64,000 bases of DNA, from positions 1,699,185 to 1,763,184 of the forward strand of contig JACBWW010000040.1 of NCBI GenBank assembly GCA_020086605.1, given 5' to 3'. Position numbers and translations under genes: made by a program. Shown in pieces: positions 23,901 to 37,346 of this stretch. A model generated the notes under the pieces. That model searched no databases and was not told the origin of the DNA. It worked only from the letters and a program-made list of their open reading frames with translations. The DNA is from Lanius collurio (taxonomy: Eukaryota; Chordata; Aves; Passeriformes; Laniidae). Each line of letters begins with the position of its first letter. Position 1 is the first letter of the stretch.

Positions 23901-26900
23901 CTCTCACCAACATGAGTCACCATCTGGCAGCGAACTACAGCCCAGGAAACTTCTATAACTTCCCCTTAATTTATGCTTTGGGTTTCTCACCCTCATTTAG
24001 GATGATATTACCAGAAACTGATCCAGATGTTTCAAGGAGAGGCAGGAGATAAGTAGCTATGGACTGGCTCAGACAATTCTCTGTGAGGTTTGGGTTCCCA
24101 GCAGTTGTTTCAGACACAACTGCAAAGCAACCACGGAAAACCTAAGAGTTCTCTTGACTGGAGAATAATTAAATGGATAATTTACACAGGTCATGATGCA
24201 GCCAAGCATTTAACTACACAGTTAACTTTGAGTGCATATTGAAATCAACTGCAAGTGGTTATTAGCACACGTTAAATTAAGTCCTATTTCAGAATTCAGT
24301 GAAATTAGTGTCTGTTGTGTGAAGGAGAAAACACATCTGTGACATAGGTGGCTGCTGGATTGCAAGTCTAAATCTATTTTGCCTCAAGTAGGTTTGGGCT
24401 GGGACTTAAATTAGATTTGAATAAACTGCACCAATGCGAAGCTGAAATATCCTAGAGATCACATATACAAAATAATTTCTATTAAATATGGTTATAAGAA
24501 ACAATTTCCCCCGGGAAAAAAAAAAAATAATGAGTAGTAAAAAAAAAGAACAAAAGAAAAATTCAGAACAGATTTAAAATTAAACATCAACTTCAGTGAT
24601 TTTTCAAGCACCTCCACTCTCTGGTGAGGGCAAGTCTCCAATCTGAGAAACAAGTATGTTTGAAAAGGCCTGGAATTCTCTGAATTCTGGCAACTGAAGT
24701 TCAGAGGTGATGTCTTCAGTCAAACAGAAGACACTCCCATGCATTTCTGTCTTGGAAGATACCTCTCACCTCTACAGGTTATTAAGAATTTTGGTGATGG
24801 ATTCTGGCCTTCTCTAGTGGCTAGAATAATCTTTTTCCTCTCCTCAGAGTCTCCTGCCAGGGTCATGCTGCAGTAAGAAAAGGATGGCAGCATTTACAAA
24901 CTCCTCCAGGCTCCTTGGGCTTAGGGCCACTTCCCCTACAATCCACAGGGCTTTCCTGATGAACACCAGCCATCCACAATGATCCTCACTAACTCCTAAG
25001 CTGACCAGAGAGGTGCATCTACCAGACTTGTGAGAAATGCATTGGGGGGTTGTGTCCCACCAGCACAGTGTCTTTGTCAGGGCTGAGAGGGGCACAGGGC
25101 CCTGCTTTCACTAGGAAAGTCTCAGGTGAAGAAAAATTACTTATTTAGAAAGCACAAATCTGCAATAACAGGACCAAGTTAGAGAAGAGCCACATGCATT
25201 ATTTAATCCTCAGCAGTCACAATCCTCTTCAGCTGCTCTGGCATCTCAGCCTGTGAATTGGGCTAATTGCTCCCTCCCAGTGACTTGGTGCTGTCTTTCC
25301 CAGGGTGTTCTCAGTGTGATGTGTCTCAGACCTATCTGTGGGGACACACTGGGAGCTCATCAGGCTGGGATCATTAAAGATGGATTTTAAACCTGCCCAG
25401 AGCCCTTGGCTTTCACTGAAGTACAGCCACTTCTTTTTTCCTGCTTGTCTGCCTCTCCTTTTTTCTGTGAATGGGCACAGGGATATCACATGATAACACA
25501 GGAGAGCTCCCCTCCCTTCTCTCTCCTGAGAGTGTTTTAATTAACATTTCTATTATACACACTCATTACCACATTCCTGGCTTCGGCTTTAAACTGGTCA
25601 TTCTTGTTACAAGCCCTCTAGGACATAGTGGTAAAACTTTACACATCTTATATTGCAGCAATTATTAATCACAGGTACATTTTAGTGATTGAACTGCAGC
25701 AACTGCTACCAGTCTCAGTATAACGTTTAAACAGAAACAAATGACAACACTGGGAATGGTGGGACCTGTGCAGGGTGTCACTCTCTTGACCCCATTAGCT
25801 TTATGGGACCCTTTGGAGGCTTTATCACAACTGCAGCTCTTCCATAGCCCCACTGTGTCTGGCCAAGTGCTTCCTTGGCAGAGCAGGTGTGTGGGATGCA
25901 CTTATTAAGGAGAGCTGCTAAATCCACGGATCACCAAAGCACACACTTTGGTTACTGGGTGTCAGGAAATCCTCCTCAAAAAAGCACAAAGCTGATAAGA
26001 CAATATTTCTTGGCAGAGATGGAGGTGGGCAGCAGGACTTCCCTGTAAGGCCTACAAGGTTAACGCCTGAGATAGAGCTGGGAGTGTCAAAAGAAGAGCT
26101 GAGCTTGGGTAAATCCTCACAGTGAATGCTTTTAGCCAAGAGGAGAACAAGCAGCCACTAGAAGGAGGGGTTAAATCTCCCAGCTGGACTTTGGCTCCTC
26201 TTGCCCATCTCCTGCACCAACCTGGTACAGCCAGAAAAGCAATCAGACTGAAAAGTGTCTTTGTTGGTGTTACTGGGCAGCTTTCAACTGGATCCACTCC
26301 CTCTCCAGATCTCCAGCGTGGGTGGAAGAAAAGCCTTTTCTGTACTTGTATTAGTCCAAAGGGACTGCAGGAACATATCACTGGCCTAACTATAGGCTGG
26401 TGGTGTTTCAATATTTTTTTCTGATAGCACTTCACCCTTTTTGTGTTTGCCTGGGCTTAGATGGTGATTAGTAGGCGTCTTATAAGAATGTGGAACAACT
26501 GAAATAGGAAACTGAAAGGGAGGCTTTATATGCTGGCTTAGCCTAGTGGGAATAAGATCTTTCTTAGATCCCTCTAATTGCTTTAATAATTAAGAAACAA
26601 TTTTGCTAAGCTACATTTTACTTGATTTTAATAAAATCAATCATGTTGAGCCAGGAATTTAAGCAGCACTTCAAGCACTTGCAGAGAAAAACACATCCTT
26701 CTTAATTCATGCCTTCAGGAGAAATTAATAAAACATGTGTGAATATCTAAACTGAGTTATAAAAGCCTGCTCTGTGTCCATGAAATCCTCCTGTGCTGGC
26801 AAAATGAACTACACTGGTCAATAAGTGCCCCAGCCATGCTGTTTTAGGGACTTATGGCTCTGATGCAGGAAAACCATGTGCTTCATTTGCACATGTACTT

Positions 26901-26978
26901 CACTTTAAACAGTTAAATGATCACATTCTACCCAAAGGAGCTACAAATAGGCCTAAAATAAAGCATGTTCTCAAGCAA

Positions 26979-26995
26979 TTTTTTTTGGGGGGGGG
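26979..26995 (+). repeat. T8G9 homopolymer junction
   Basis: Eight T's are followed directly by nine G's. Such a run is prone to sequencing and assembly length error. Confidence 0.9.
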
Positions 26996-27977
26996 CCTCT
27001 ACTTTCCATTGTTTACATAAGCCAATGAACTTTCATTCTAAATTAAAATTAGCCAGATTTTCACGTTTAAGACAACAGGAGATCTCTGATTTCAAGGGGT
27101 AGAGGCCTGGCAGCTTTGTATCTCAGAGCTGGCATTTTAGAACTGAAACCACCCATATGTATCTAGAAAGGGAAAAACTCTGGGCTCAGTCAGGCTGCCA
27201 TGAAAATCCCAGGTGGCTCCACAGAAAAAAGAAACACCCACTTGAGTGATCCCATTGAATTTTCTATGCTTTGGGTTATTTCTTTACATTTCCTTTNTGC
27301 CAAAAAACACCTCTTCCCTCAAGACTAGAACTCAGCCTGAAGAGAAAGCCAGCCTGAGACTCGCCTATCACAGTGTACCATCAAAGTGCTTTACCCTTAC
27401 TATTATCTGGCCATGAGTTATTCCTGTGACCAGGAATTATCCAGCAATAAAAACTTTCACATCTATTATCCATCCATACATAGGAAAGCTGTTGACAATG
27501 TTTTAGCCATAAATGTCTTTTAAATGGGACTTTTCTGTGTGTATCGTGTAAGATTTTTCACTAAGTCACATAATTTGTGTGCCCTCTGATTGGGGACTGA
27601 AGCAATAATAAAAAATTGAAAATCAAAGTGATTTCAAGACAGCTGCACCAATTTCTCATTAAAAGATACTTCAAAATAACTGTGTGATTTTTACTTTTTG
27701 GCAAACTTCCTTTTGGACAAAATTCATTTACTTAAACATTCACAGGTATTAAATTACACGAGTCACAGAAGGAATTGAAGTGAATGCACAGGGATAGATA
27801 TTAGCTGCTGTAAAGCTACACTACTCCAGAGACTTCTGATTTGCATCAGTTAGGAATTTGGCGAGCAGGTTTTATTTGGTTCCATGTTCATAGAAGATTT
27901 CCCATTCAACCAGATTTACTAGAGCTTGTTAAAATTCTCTTTAACAATTTTAGAGAGGAAGCTCTATAAACCACTGA

Positions 27978-28000
27978 TTTTTTTTATTTTTTTTTTTTTT
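27978..28000 (+). repeat. Poly-T tract
   Basis: 23 bases, all T except one A. No target duplication or retrocopy body is seen on either side, so I treat it as simple sequence rather than a retroposed tail. Confidence 0.85.
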
Positions 28001-31000
28001 GTATAAAAGATGATACATTTGCAAAGAGTTTTTTTTATGATTTTAAGATAGGCTGAAGTGTGGGAAAGATACCGAATGGCAAAGGCAGATTAAAGTATCT
28101 TGATCATCAGCATCCACTCAGTGTAAGAATAAAGGAACATTTTATGTATCCCCATCCTTTGCTCTCAGAGGTACTTACAGTATAATATTGGATTTGGTAA
28201 ACAACCAGAATCAAGGCACACAAGGGGTAGAAAGACTGCAGCAAAATCAGCTTAGAAAATTCCCAGTGATAAAATCTGAATTTGCATTTTGCTTCCACTA
28301 AGAAAAACTAAATCCCTGTGCTGTGACTGGAGGAGTGTCTGAGCATTTCCAGCTTCCTGCAAATGCATGTAAATTTACAATGTTATCCACAAAAACCACT
28401 GCTGCATGTGATTTTGACATTTGCTTTCAAGAAATATTTATACACAGTTAATTTGAGATATTGACTACTCAGAGAGAACACAGACAAGAAGCAGTCATTG
28501 CAAAAGGCAGTGATGTAGAAATTCCAACATAATGCCAATATTTACGCATTACTTGCCTGGCTAGGGAGTACCAGATTGCTGGCTGGGATGAACCAGTGTC
28601 ATCCTCTTATTTGTGTCAGAAGACAAGTCTTAGTGCTCATCTCTTTTTTCTCTCTAGCTCTAAATATTCCATAATTTCTCGTTTTTAAAAGAAAAATAAA
28701 TCTCTCTAAACTTTTGCTGGAGAGAGAGGAGTCCCCAGAGCCCATCAAAGATAACCTAGACACCCCCCCACAAACCAGGTCACATGCTTTGCAAGTGTCT
28801 TTTTGCAAAGCTCATCCTGTTTTACATCTCAAAATTAAATAACCTTTGTTCTTCTTAACAGTCATTTTAATAATACATTTTATTCTATGCCAGACAAAAT
28901 CAGCATCTGACATATCCTGCTTTCTTCCTTCCATACCAGTTTCACCCTGCCATGATTTAGCTCAGAAAGCAATTCAGTTTTCCCTGCCAGCCCAGCACCT
29001 CAGTTCAGCAATAAATTAATTTAATTTTCAGCAGTATGTAAATTTGAATGAGAAGAGTGGAGCAGAATAAATTCTTTAGTAAATGAAATACTGTCTGCGT
29101 GTTACTGAAAATGTTTCAGAGGATTTATCTAATATCCAATGCATCACTGCAGGCTATCAGTTCAGTTTAGCCCCAAAACAATATGGGCAACTCTGTCATG
29201 TTCATTTTCTAGCTACAGAATTACCGACAGAAACAGCAGCACTGGAAAGAGATAAACCTAACAAACCACCAGCAAAAACACCATCGCTCTCCTGGAAATA
29301 CCAAAATCCTTCAAAATTCTTCTTCACATGAAAAGAGCATTGTAAAATTACAAATTTGGTGATTTTTAAGGAAAGGCTTTGAAAATAATTTGTGTAGGAG
29401 CGAAAAAACACGACATGGGAAAAGGCTGCCCTGTGTGTTGTGCTGGCAAACCCCACATCTCAGACCCGTGTGGTGGCAGTACCAACCCACAAGGTACAGC
29501 CAGTCCCACATCACAAGTCATCCCAGCTTTGGGGGGCTGACTCTGGCTGGATGGTTAAAGGATAACTGGGCTGTGGGAGCCAACTGCATCCCCTCCCCAG
29601 CATCCTGTAGCCAAGGCATGCACAGTTCCACAGGAAAATGGTCCCTCTGAAGGCCCTTAGGAGACTTTGAACAGTTCCAAAATGTCCACACATAGCATAT
29701 CCTCTCGCATCCACCTACAAAGTGCTGGAAAGGTACAGGAAAGGACAAATCCTAACCTATCCTTTTCCTCTAGGGCACTTCAAACCCCTCCACAAAGGTG
29801 TTACCATTGGAATTCACCCATAGGAAGGCAGGCCAGGATGAGACATGGATAAAAGACTTCATCAGGCACTGTGGAGTAATAGGGACGAGAGGTGTAACTA
29901 GCACTGGCAAGAAAGGGATTCAGCCACAGAGTGAGGACAGGAAGGATTCAGCTGATGGAACCAAAGAGAAACCCACACAAAACCTGCACTGAGGTTTGCA
30001 GTGGTGGCATGCGGTACTGGAGCCTGAGGTGGTTCTTACTAAGCCTTGTACCAAAGTCTGGATTTGGCACTTCCTTAAACCAGTGCTCCATCTGAATGTG
30101 TCACCCACACAAGACCTATTTACTCCAGGGTCATTTCAAAGACTACTCTTGGCACTCACAGGTTGGTTGTTTTCTGTGCAAGAAAAGTGTCAAATCCCAT
30201 TGCTGCTCCCAATCTCAACAGGGAGAGAGAGAGTAGGAGCACACACAGACAGACCAGCTTTCTCCCTCCACTGCATCTCAGCTTTGTTTGTCCACCACTG
30301 CTCATGATCTCAGGGTGTAATGCTAATCCAAATGATGAACTGACATTGGCCTTTCCCTTGATACTGGGAAAAAAACAGAAAAGAAAGTGAGCAAACTGAA
30401 CCAGGACTTGTATGGACCCTTCAGAGACTGGAAAAATCTCTTCTATTAACCAGCTTTAACAAGAAGTTTGCTCTCTCCTCCATCAAGGCCTCTCCTTTAG
30501 CACATTTGCTGGTGAGTAATCAAGACAGTGGTTTGTGTTTAGGCCCATGGGAAGGAGATAAAAGGCAAGTATCCAGCAATCAAAGGAGAGAGGAGTAAGG
30601 CTTCTGATGTTGCTCTGAGTAGTAGTGACAGTCTCAATGAGGTCAAGATCTGTCCCAACCAATTTTTCCTGAGTGGAAAACACCATGACACAGGGATCTC
30701 AGGTATTTGTGCATAGTTTGTTGAGTTCATATAGCCCTGCAATGACTGCTTACTTGTCCAGTAAATCTGTGGGAATATTTCTCAGCTGGTTTGGGATAAG
30801 CCTCCATCAGCCCCAAGGGCAGCTCTTTTGGTTTGATGGGATATCTTTGGATTTTGTCACTGATGTTACTGGGATCTTGCTGGGGCAATTTGCCATGTTC
30901 CACTGACTAATACTCTTACAGCTGTTTTTTAAAGAGTTCTTTAAAGCAGGTGCCAGTACAGCCCATTTTTGAGGGCTTTTTCCCATCTAGGCCTGTTGTA

Positions 31001-33008
31001 GGTGAGGCGAGGGCTCACCTGCCATCAGCACATCAGGAACTCATTCAGCTGCTACACCACTTTATTTTATTGTCCTGTGGCTGCCCTGTGGCACATAAAA
31101 CCTTCTGGAGCTCTTGGCCTGAGGCAATTAGTGCAATCCCTGCCCCTCAGGTAGGGAATAAATAAAGACTCTGTCACTACCAAATAAGCTGTGAAACAAA
31201 GCTCCAAGGACATTTGCCAGAGCAGGTGACCAAGAAGGCAAAGTTGCTTTCTTGGCCATTAATGTACTGTGATGGAAATAAGTGTATGATACAACTTGGC
31301 TGCCAGCATCCTTAATTACAGGACATGGCATCATTTGATTCACAATGGAATAAATGGTGATATTTATATATTTGGAGGTTTGAATGAGGATTTCCTGATT
31401 TCCTGATGAAGTCATTCCTTTATTACAGCAGCACCTTTCGTGGCTCTCTACAGCTAAGGTCAAGTCAACATTTCCATTAAAAATACCTAACCTATTTTCA
31501 AGGCTTTATTATTACCCATTTATAGAAAACCTCTGTGCTGGATAAGATTGGGCATACAGGGCCTTAGCCCAGGGTAGAAAAAGGGAGAGGTGGAGATTTT
31601 TCTCCCTTCTTTTCTGTAAGTACCCAAATAAATACACAAATGCTAAGTAGCAGCAAGTCATGTCTTTTAAAGACTAATAAATCCTGCAAAAGCCTTTTGC
31701 TGTAAATCCTAAACACAAACTTCTGCTCTGGAGTACATGGGGGGAGAATATTAACAACTATTAAGCACTTCTGTCTGCAAAAGCAACTGCTTCCCACGTG
31801 CAGCGACTTCTTTTCCAAGAATAATTTTACAACACTTTTTACTAACTGAAGACTCTGCACAATTAATAGAACAGAGTGCAGACAGGGGCTGAGCACAGTA
31901 AACAAACTGAGAGCTTTATCCTAGTGCTGCTCTTGCAGTGATGGACATGCACAGAATTCTCCCAGCAGCAGCAAACCTGTGCCAGGGAGAGCAGGAGGCA
32001 GGCCCTGTGCTCTGCCCAGGAGCCCTGGACAGGAGGTTGTAATGACTTCAAAGGAGCTGCTGTGCTCTTTCATGGGAATAATCAATTGTACCATGCAGCC
32101 TTGTTTACCCAAAGGGCTCAGGTGACACTTAGGACCTCCTGATAAAAGGTGCTGGGCATGAGGGAGGGAAAGGTCCAGATGGGTGTGACAAGATCACCCT
32201 CCAGAGACTGGGAATCACTTCTGCCTGCTGAAAACTGGGAAAATATGTCCCCCAAACGTTTTGTCCAGCCCTCTCTCTGCAGCAGGCACTTTTTGGAACC
32301 CAACCTAGTCCTAAAAGAAAGATCCTGCCCCAGTTCACAGCAACCATGCAGAGACAGCATGGCCATGGAGAGGTTTATTCCAAACACACACAGTGTCAGT
32401 GCACAGAGAGTATTTGTCCAGGACTTCTGGAAGGGGACACTGATCCTGCCATGCCCCAGAGTGCCCCATCATACACACTTACACATTTGGTTTCTTCCAT
32501 TTGGTGGAAGGAGGCTGCAGAAGGAGCCTGCTCTGTGCCACCCTCGGCCTTGGCCAAAAGGGTCCTGTGCCTGCAGTGGCCAGGAAGGGTGGAGGAGCTT
32601 GACATGTCAGGAGGTTTGATGGTTCATTATTTGATTTCTTTCTGCTTTGTGCTTTCTTTTATCTGCCACTCTTGGGACCAGAGCCCTGGGTCAAAGTGAT
32701 TCCAAAAGTGCCCTGCAAACACCTCCCAAGAGCTTTTTCTCAAAAAGCAACCCATCTGAAAAGAGACCTACTTTGCTAAATTTTCACCCCCACACACTGG
32801 AATTTTAGATTTCCTAATGCCTTGCCCACTGACTGATCATCCTGCACATACTGCTGCTCCCTTCTCTGGCTGTGCCATACTTCCTTTGGCACATCAGGGT
32901 GGCTCCTCTGGTGTTCCCATTGATTCAAACTGAATGGGAAACCCTGAGTGATATGCTGTTCCTAGAGGATGGCAGATGGGGTGGAGTTTGGAATGCAGTA
33001 TAGCTCTA
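28001..33008. other. Non-coding stretch, no gene recognised
   Basis: Unique sequence. Frames at 29083-29331, 29390-29852 and 32118-32699 occur on both strands in the same places and have no motif. No repeat family seen. Confidence 0.5.
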
Positions 33009-33041
33009 TTAGAGGGGAAGGAAGGAGCAGGGATTACAAAG

Positions 33042-33076
<35 letters not shown>
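33042..33076 (+). repeat. (GATT)n tetranucleotide microsatellite
   Basis: About 8.75 perfect GATT units. It is the cleanest microsatellite in the window and is likely to be length-polymorphic. Confidence 0.95.
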
Positions 33077-33275
33077 GGACAGGCTGAAAGTAAGATTGCC
33101 ACCTACATTTTACATTTTGGCACTGCTCTGGTTTTGGATTTTGCAGAGCCCATGAAAATGGAAGATGCTGCAGCAGCTGAGTCTTCAGTGTTATGGCAAT
33201 GTAGAAATCACTGTAATTTAGAAATGCTGTTTGGGGGTTTTGCTTTGTAAAACGAGAAAAAAAAAACCAAACAAA

Positions 33276-33290
33276 ACACACACACACACA
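33276..33290 (+). repeat. (AC)n dinucleotide microsatellite
   Basis: Fifteen bases of perfect AC repeat preceded by an A-rich run at 33255-33266. Confidence 0.9.
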
Positions 33291-33866
33291 TAAATACATG
33301 CATCCCAGCAAAATATAAGATGTTTTTCCTTTCTTATTTAGGAGCATGAAGGTGGTGGAGTGTTGGGACCAAGGAATCAGATGAAGGAAGGATTGGATGA
33401 ACTCTGACTTGTCTGCTGTGTCCCTGTCACTCACAAAGACGAGCTCACAGGCATTTTGCTCACAAAAGGAGAAACTTTCTAGCATGGGTCTCCCCTTGGC
33501 ACCAGGGCTGTCTCCACCACTTCTGCTCCCAGGGTGGGATGAGCTTTGCCTTACTGAAAACTGGTCAAATGGAAATGGTGGTTTCAAACCCAGTACATCA
33601 ATGGGGACCATTTCAGAAGGTCTCCAGGACATGCTGTACAGATGTGCCAGGACAAACTGCCTGATGATTAACCTCCAAAACCTGTCTAATGCAGGCATAG
33701 TCCTGGGTAATTCCTTTTCCTGAAGCACAGTCAGTGCTGCCTGGCTGGAAGTCCTGCCTGGCTGGGGGTGCTGCATTTTCATCCAGAACAGCTCCATATA
33801 GCACAACCAAATGTGAGTAACAGGGCTGGGTAAAACAGCTCTTACATCCACCCAAATTCTACTCAA

Positions 33867-36800
33867 GTCTTAAGTATCATATCTGTTGCTTATTCAGAGG
33901 CTCACATTCAGCAGGAGAAACTAAAGCTAGCAGCTAGTACCAAACCACTTTGCATCAGGGTATGAGGCTCATGCAGGAGTTGGAATGCATCCCTGATCTG
34001 CTCAGGTTTGTGCTGTTGGAGTCACTTCCATGCCACCATCACAAACCAGGGATGGCCATCCCTTAGGCCACCACCTAACCCTCAGGAGGATTTTGTGCTC
34101 TAATGCACAGAAATCCTCGATGTTTTCTTTGTGCAAATCTGCTTGTGTAAGTGGGAAGGCAGGGCTGTAAAACACTGAGTGTCTCTAACAAATGTTTCAT
34201 GCTCACTCATGTGGGCCAGAAGCCAACATTTGCAGCTCTCAGTAACATCCTTGTATTGCACCAGCATTTGTGAATGCACACCCACTGCCCCCTGTATCCT
34301 AAACACACGCACTGCTGAGCACACAGCCTCTCCAGAAAAGTCTTGGAACAACACAGGGACAGCCACACTGGGGCAAAGTCCCACCCAGCTCCAGAAATGA
34401 TCCTGTCTCCAACAAGAACCAGTAGCCCAGACCTAGGGACAGAGTATGGGAAACAGGGCAACAACCTGAGCACACTCTGCAGGCAGGCAGAGAAGACCAA
34501 AGATGCTGTTTGCTATTTGCACTTTGGAAACTTCATGGTGCAGTGACCTACAGAGTAAGGAATCCCTAAGAAATCATTAATAGGTGGTGTCTCATATAGC
34601 TCCTCTGAGACTGAAAATGAGAAATAAAACACAGACTCTTTGGGAGAGTTGCCTGTGTATTTCAGTGAAACGTTTTAGATTTCCAAATGTTTCCTATTAT
34701 TTATCATTTTATATATTTGCTCTTTTGAATTCCAAGGTAATGGGCCAAGTCTAGGAAGACCAGAACAGAATCCAACCAAACCAGAAAAGAAAATTAAATC
34801 GTCACTTTGCTAAACACAACTCAAGCCCACAAAAGCAAGAAAAATCAGCCTTAGGGCTCAGATGCCATCCTTGCCTCTGTGTGCTGCCTTTCAGGGAGTC
34901 TCCAAAGCAGGGGTGATTTCACAGGTCACACACAATGCCCAGGCACCACAAGATGGATTAAGGAGGGAGTCCCAGCCTTAACTCTGCATGTCGCTTCTCC
35001 TGTGGTTTCAAGTCAGACTCTCAGTGTTAGTTCAACCTATTTTTTGTGGTTTAATAAATCACATACTTCAGCTTATGTAATGACTCAGAGTGAGTGATTG
35101 TATTCTCTTCTGGCCCAGAGGTGATGTGGTCATATCCCAGCTCTGTAAGGCAATGGAAATCAATGGTTGCTGCTGGATTCATTTCAGGCAGGCTGGGGTG
35201 TGTGGAGGTGGTGAGGGGCTGGCTCAGACTTTGAAAGTTTACTAGTTCCAGATGGAGTTGTTTACAAAAAATAAAACATTTTTGAATCAGCTTGTGGTTC
35301 AAATCTCCTTCCTGACCTTCCCTTACCAAAACAGACTAAAAAGCCATGTCCGAGTCCTTCTGCTGACTGACAGCCTGTTACACATGATCTACTTTTCTCC
35401 TTGTTTTAAAACATTTTGCGAGTCCAACTACCTGCTGAAGTTTAAACATCCTTAAGAGCTGCACGGGGATGTGAAGTCACACGCTGCTCAGCGCCAAGGT
35501 TTGCTCTCCTGCACATCCAGCAGTGAAACCTGAAGCTGCACATATCCTCCTCATTAAAAGGCTTTCCCATTACACAGAACTCTCTTGCATGAAGTTCTTT
35601 GGCACCCTGATGGATTAAATCCCTTTGAAATCGTCTCCGTTACAACACATCTCTGCTGCTGAGAGCAAGGGGGAGGAGTGGAGGGAGGCTTTGCCTGTGT
35701 TATAAACTTTTGGGTTTTCCTGCAAGGGAGCAGAAGCAGCAGAGAATGAGCAATGGGCACTCGTGGATGGGGCCTGACCCTGCTGGTACAAACGGCAGAG
35801 CCGGACTCAGGCCTGAGACTGAGCCAAAGTGTTGCTCAATCCCCCTGTGCTTGTGGCGCCCAAGGGCCAGCCTTGCCCAGTGGGAGGGTGAGGCTGGAGA
35901 TCACACGGACACAAGGAGCAGTGGAGTGAGATTCCTGCAGGCAGGAAGCCCAGCCTGAGCAGTGGCACCCCCGTTTTTGTTATTATTCCAGCACCACCCT
36001 GCCATGTACCCTGCTGCCTTCAGGCACTGTGGCCAGCGGCTGAGAAAGGGACCTGCTCTGACAGAGGCATGGCAGATTTCCCCTGTGATTAATTGGTTCA
36101 AGGGACAACCCATTGCCACTGCAACTTTGTTGAAAGCTCTTTCTCTCAGCAAACCTCGAGAACTTGGGACTCAGCCATCAACATTTACAGAAGTCACTGG
36201 TTTCTCATAAATAAGACTGAAGAGAATTTGTTGCAGGAACTGTGTCTGAAAAACATAACCTAGTTTACAGTTTGAAGGGGGTTTACTACCTTTTTTTCAA
36301 AGAATCAAATCGATACATCATGTGCCTGGCATTGTTTGTGCTCTGTGGGCAGCTTATAAGAAGCCAGCAAGAATGGCTGGGTTTCCACACAGGGTTGCCC
36401 TGCTGTGATCCACAGAAACCCCCCCTGCCCTCTTCAGAAGGCATCCCTTCCCTTGGAAAATGTGGTGTGCACAGTTTCCTCTCACATAACACAATCCAAC
36501 AGGCCCCCATCACATCCATTTTCGGGGGGTGGGATTCACAACATGTGCAAAGATGCTGCAGAGAAAACTAGTTTGGTGGTGTCAGAAGCGAAGGAGCAGG
36601 ATAGTTGCCTGTAAGTATTTTGGGGGGATTGAGGCTTGTATGGCAAATGTGATGTTCCATGAGGGATACACCAGTGCTTTCTGAGAAATGAAACAACCAA
36701 CAGTACTTGGAAAAGTCTTCTGAATAGGAAAGGGAATCAATGCATTTGCCCCGTGTAGTTTGTGTCAATTTTCCCACTTGTAAACCTGTGACTTTTCTTC

Positions 36801-37165
36801 CTGAAGACAGAGAGAAACACAGGGTGAAAGCCGTTTCCATTTCCAAATCCCACGTCTCATGAGTCCTAGAAAAAGAGACTCCAAGAAATAAAGTTTTAAA
36901 GTGAAAATAGCTCCCTTCAACTTCACAGCATACAAAAATACTGCTCTAAGTGCTCAGAGACTCTGCATGAAACAAAAATGAGAATTCATCCTTCTGGAGA
37001 ATAATGGAAAGAGGGAAAAAAAACTTCTAAGCTGCCTTTGCTCCAGCATCCTCTAAGCAGCACTTCACATATATCTTTTAGCTGTAGTGTTTCACACGTC
37101 TGATTTTGAAGAGCATTTTCACATTTCCCTTTGAATTGTTATGTTTTTCTTGGTTCTCATTACAG
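33867..37165. other. Non-coding stretch, no gene recognised
   Basis: Unique sequence with somewhat higher GC near 35.7-36.1 kb. Overlapping frames on both strands (for example 34100-34546 and 35710-36210) have no recognisable family. No repeats identified. Confidence 0.5.
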
Positions 37166-37346
37166 CAGCGAGGGGACCCAACAGCCGTCATAATGAAAGG
37201 CAGATCAAGGATGAACAATAAGAGTTGGAACTTCCCACCAAAGCCTGTGAAAAAAGCAATTATGGTTCTAGCTGAGGACGTGGGGGACCAGCAGCCACAG
37301 CAGCTCGTGGAGCCTGTGCCCACCCCACGTGCTGGTTCCCAGTGCT
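37166..37346 (+). other. Splice-acceptor-flanked open segment (possible terminal exon)
   Basis: A good acceptor precedes the segment: a pyrimidine-rich run, then 'ctcattacag' ending at 37165. A second AG at 37168 gives a NAGNAG arrangement. From there a plus-strand frame stays open to a TGA at 37346, encoding a basic stretch (residues such as KGRSRMNNK) followed by 'PPKP' and a Gln/Pro-rich end. I recognise no domain. It could be the last coding exon of an unknown transcript, part of a lncRNA, or chance. Confidence 0.15.

Larger units (their letters stand above)
20518..27977. other. Non-coding stretch, no gene recognised
   Basis: Long unique AT-rich region. Simple features are a (TGT)5 run at 23886-23900, A-runs near 24518-24530 and 24540-24548, a T8G9 run at 26979-26995 and one ambiguous base at 27297. 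Open frames (for example 24844-25095 minus, 26052-26435 both strands) carry no recognisable domain. No gene, RNA or transposon identified. Confidence 0.5.
33009..33866 (-). other. Longest open frame of the window (285 codons), probably fortuitous
   Basis: An uninterrupted minus-strand frame of 285 codons. Its C-terminal part is translated from the GATT microsatellite (an Ile-Asn-Gln-Ser repeat at the very end), and a Val/Cys-rich run comes from the CA repeat. Neither looks like real protein. The N-terminal half (about residues 1-170) has no domain, signal peptide or repeat I recognise. There is no convincing promoter or polyadenylation arrangement. By length alone it is uncommon but not impossible in 64 kb read in six frames. 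Confidence 0.12.

Noticed and set aside
24844..25095. Minus frame of 83 codons that looks superficially protein-like
   Set aside because: Checked for CR1 and for a splice-flanked exon; neither was convincing and no domain was recognised.
27978..28000. Poly-T as the tail of a minus-strand retrocopy
   Set aside because: No coding remnant and no target-site duplication could be found beside it.
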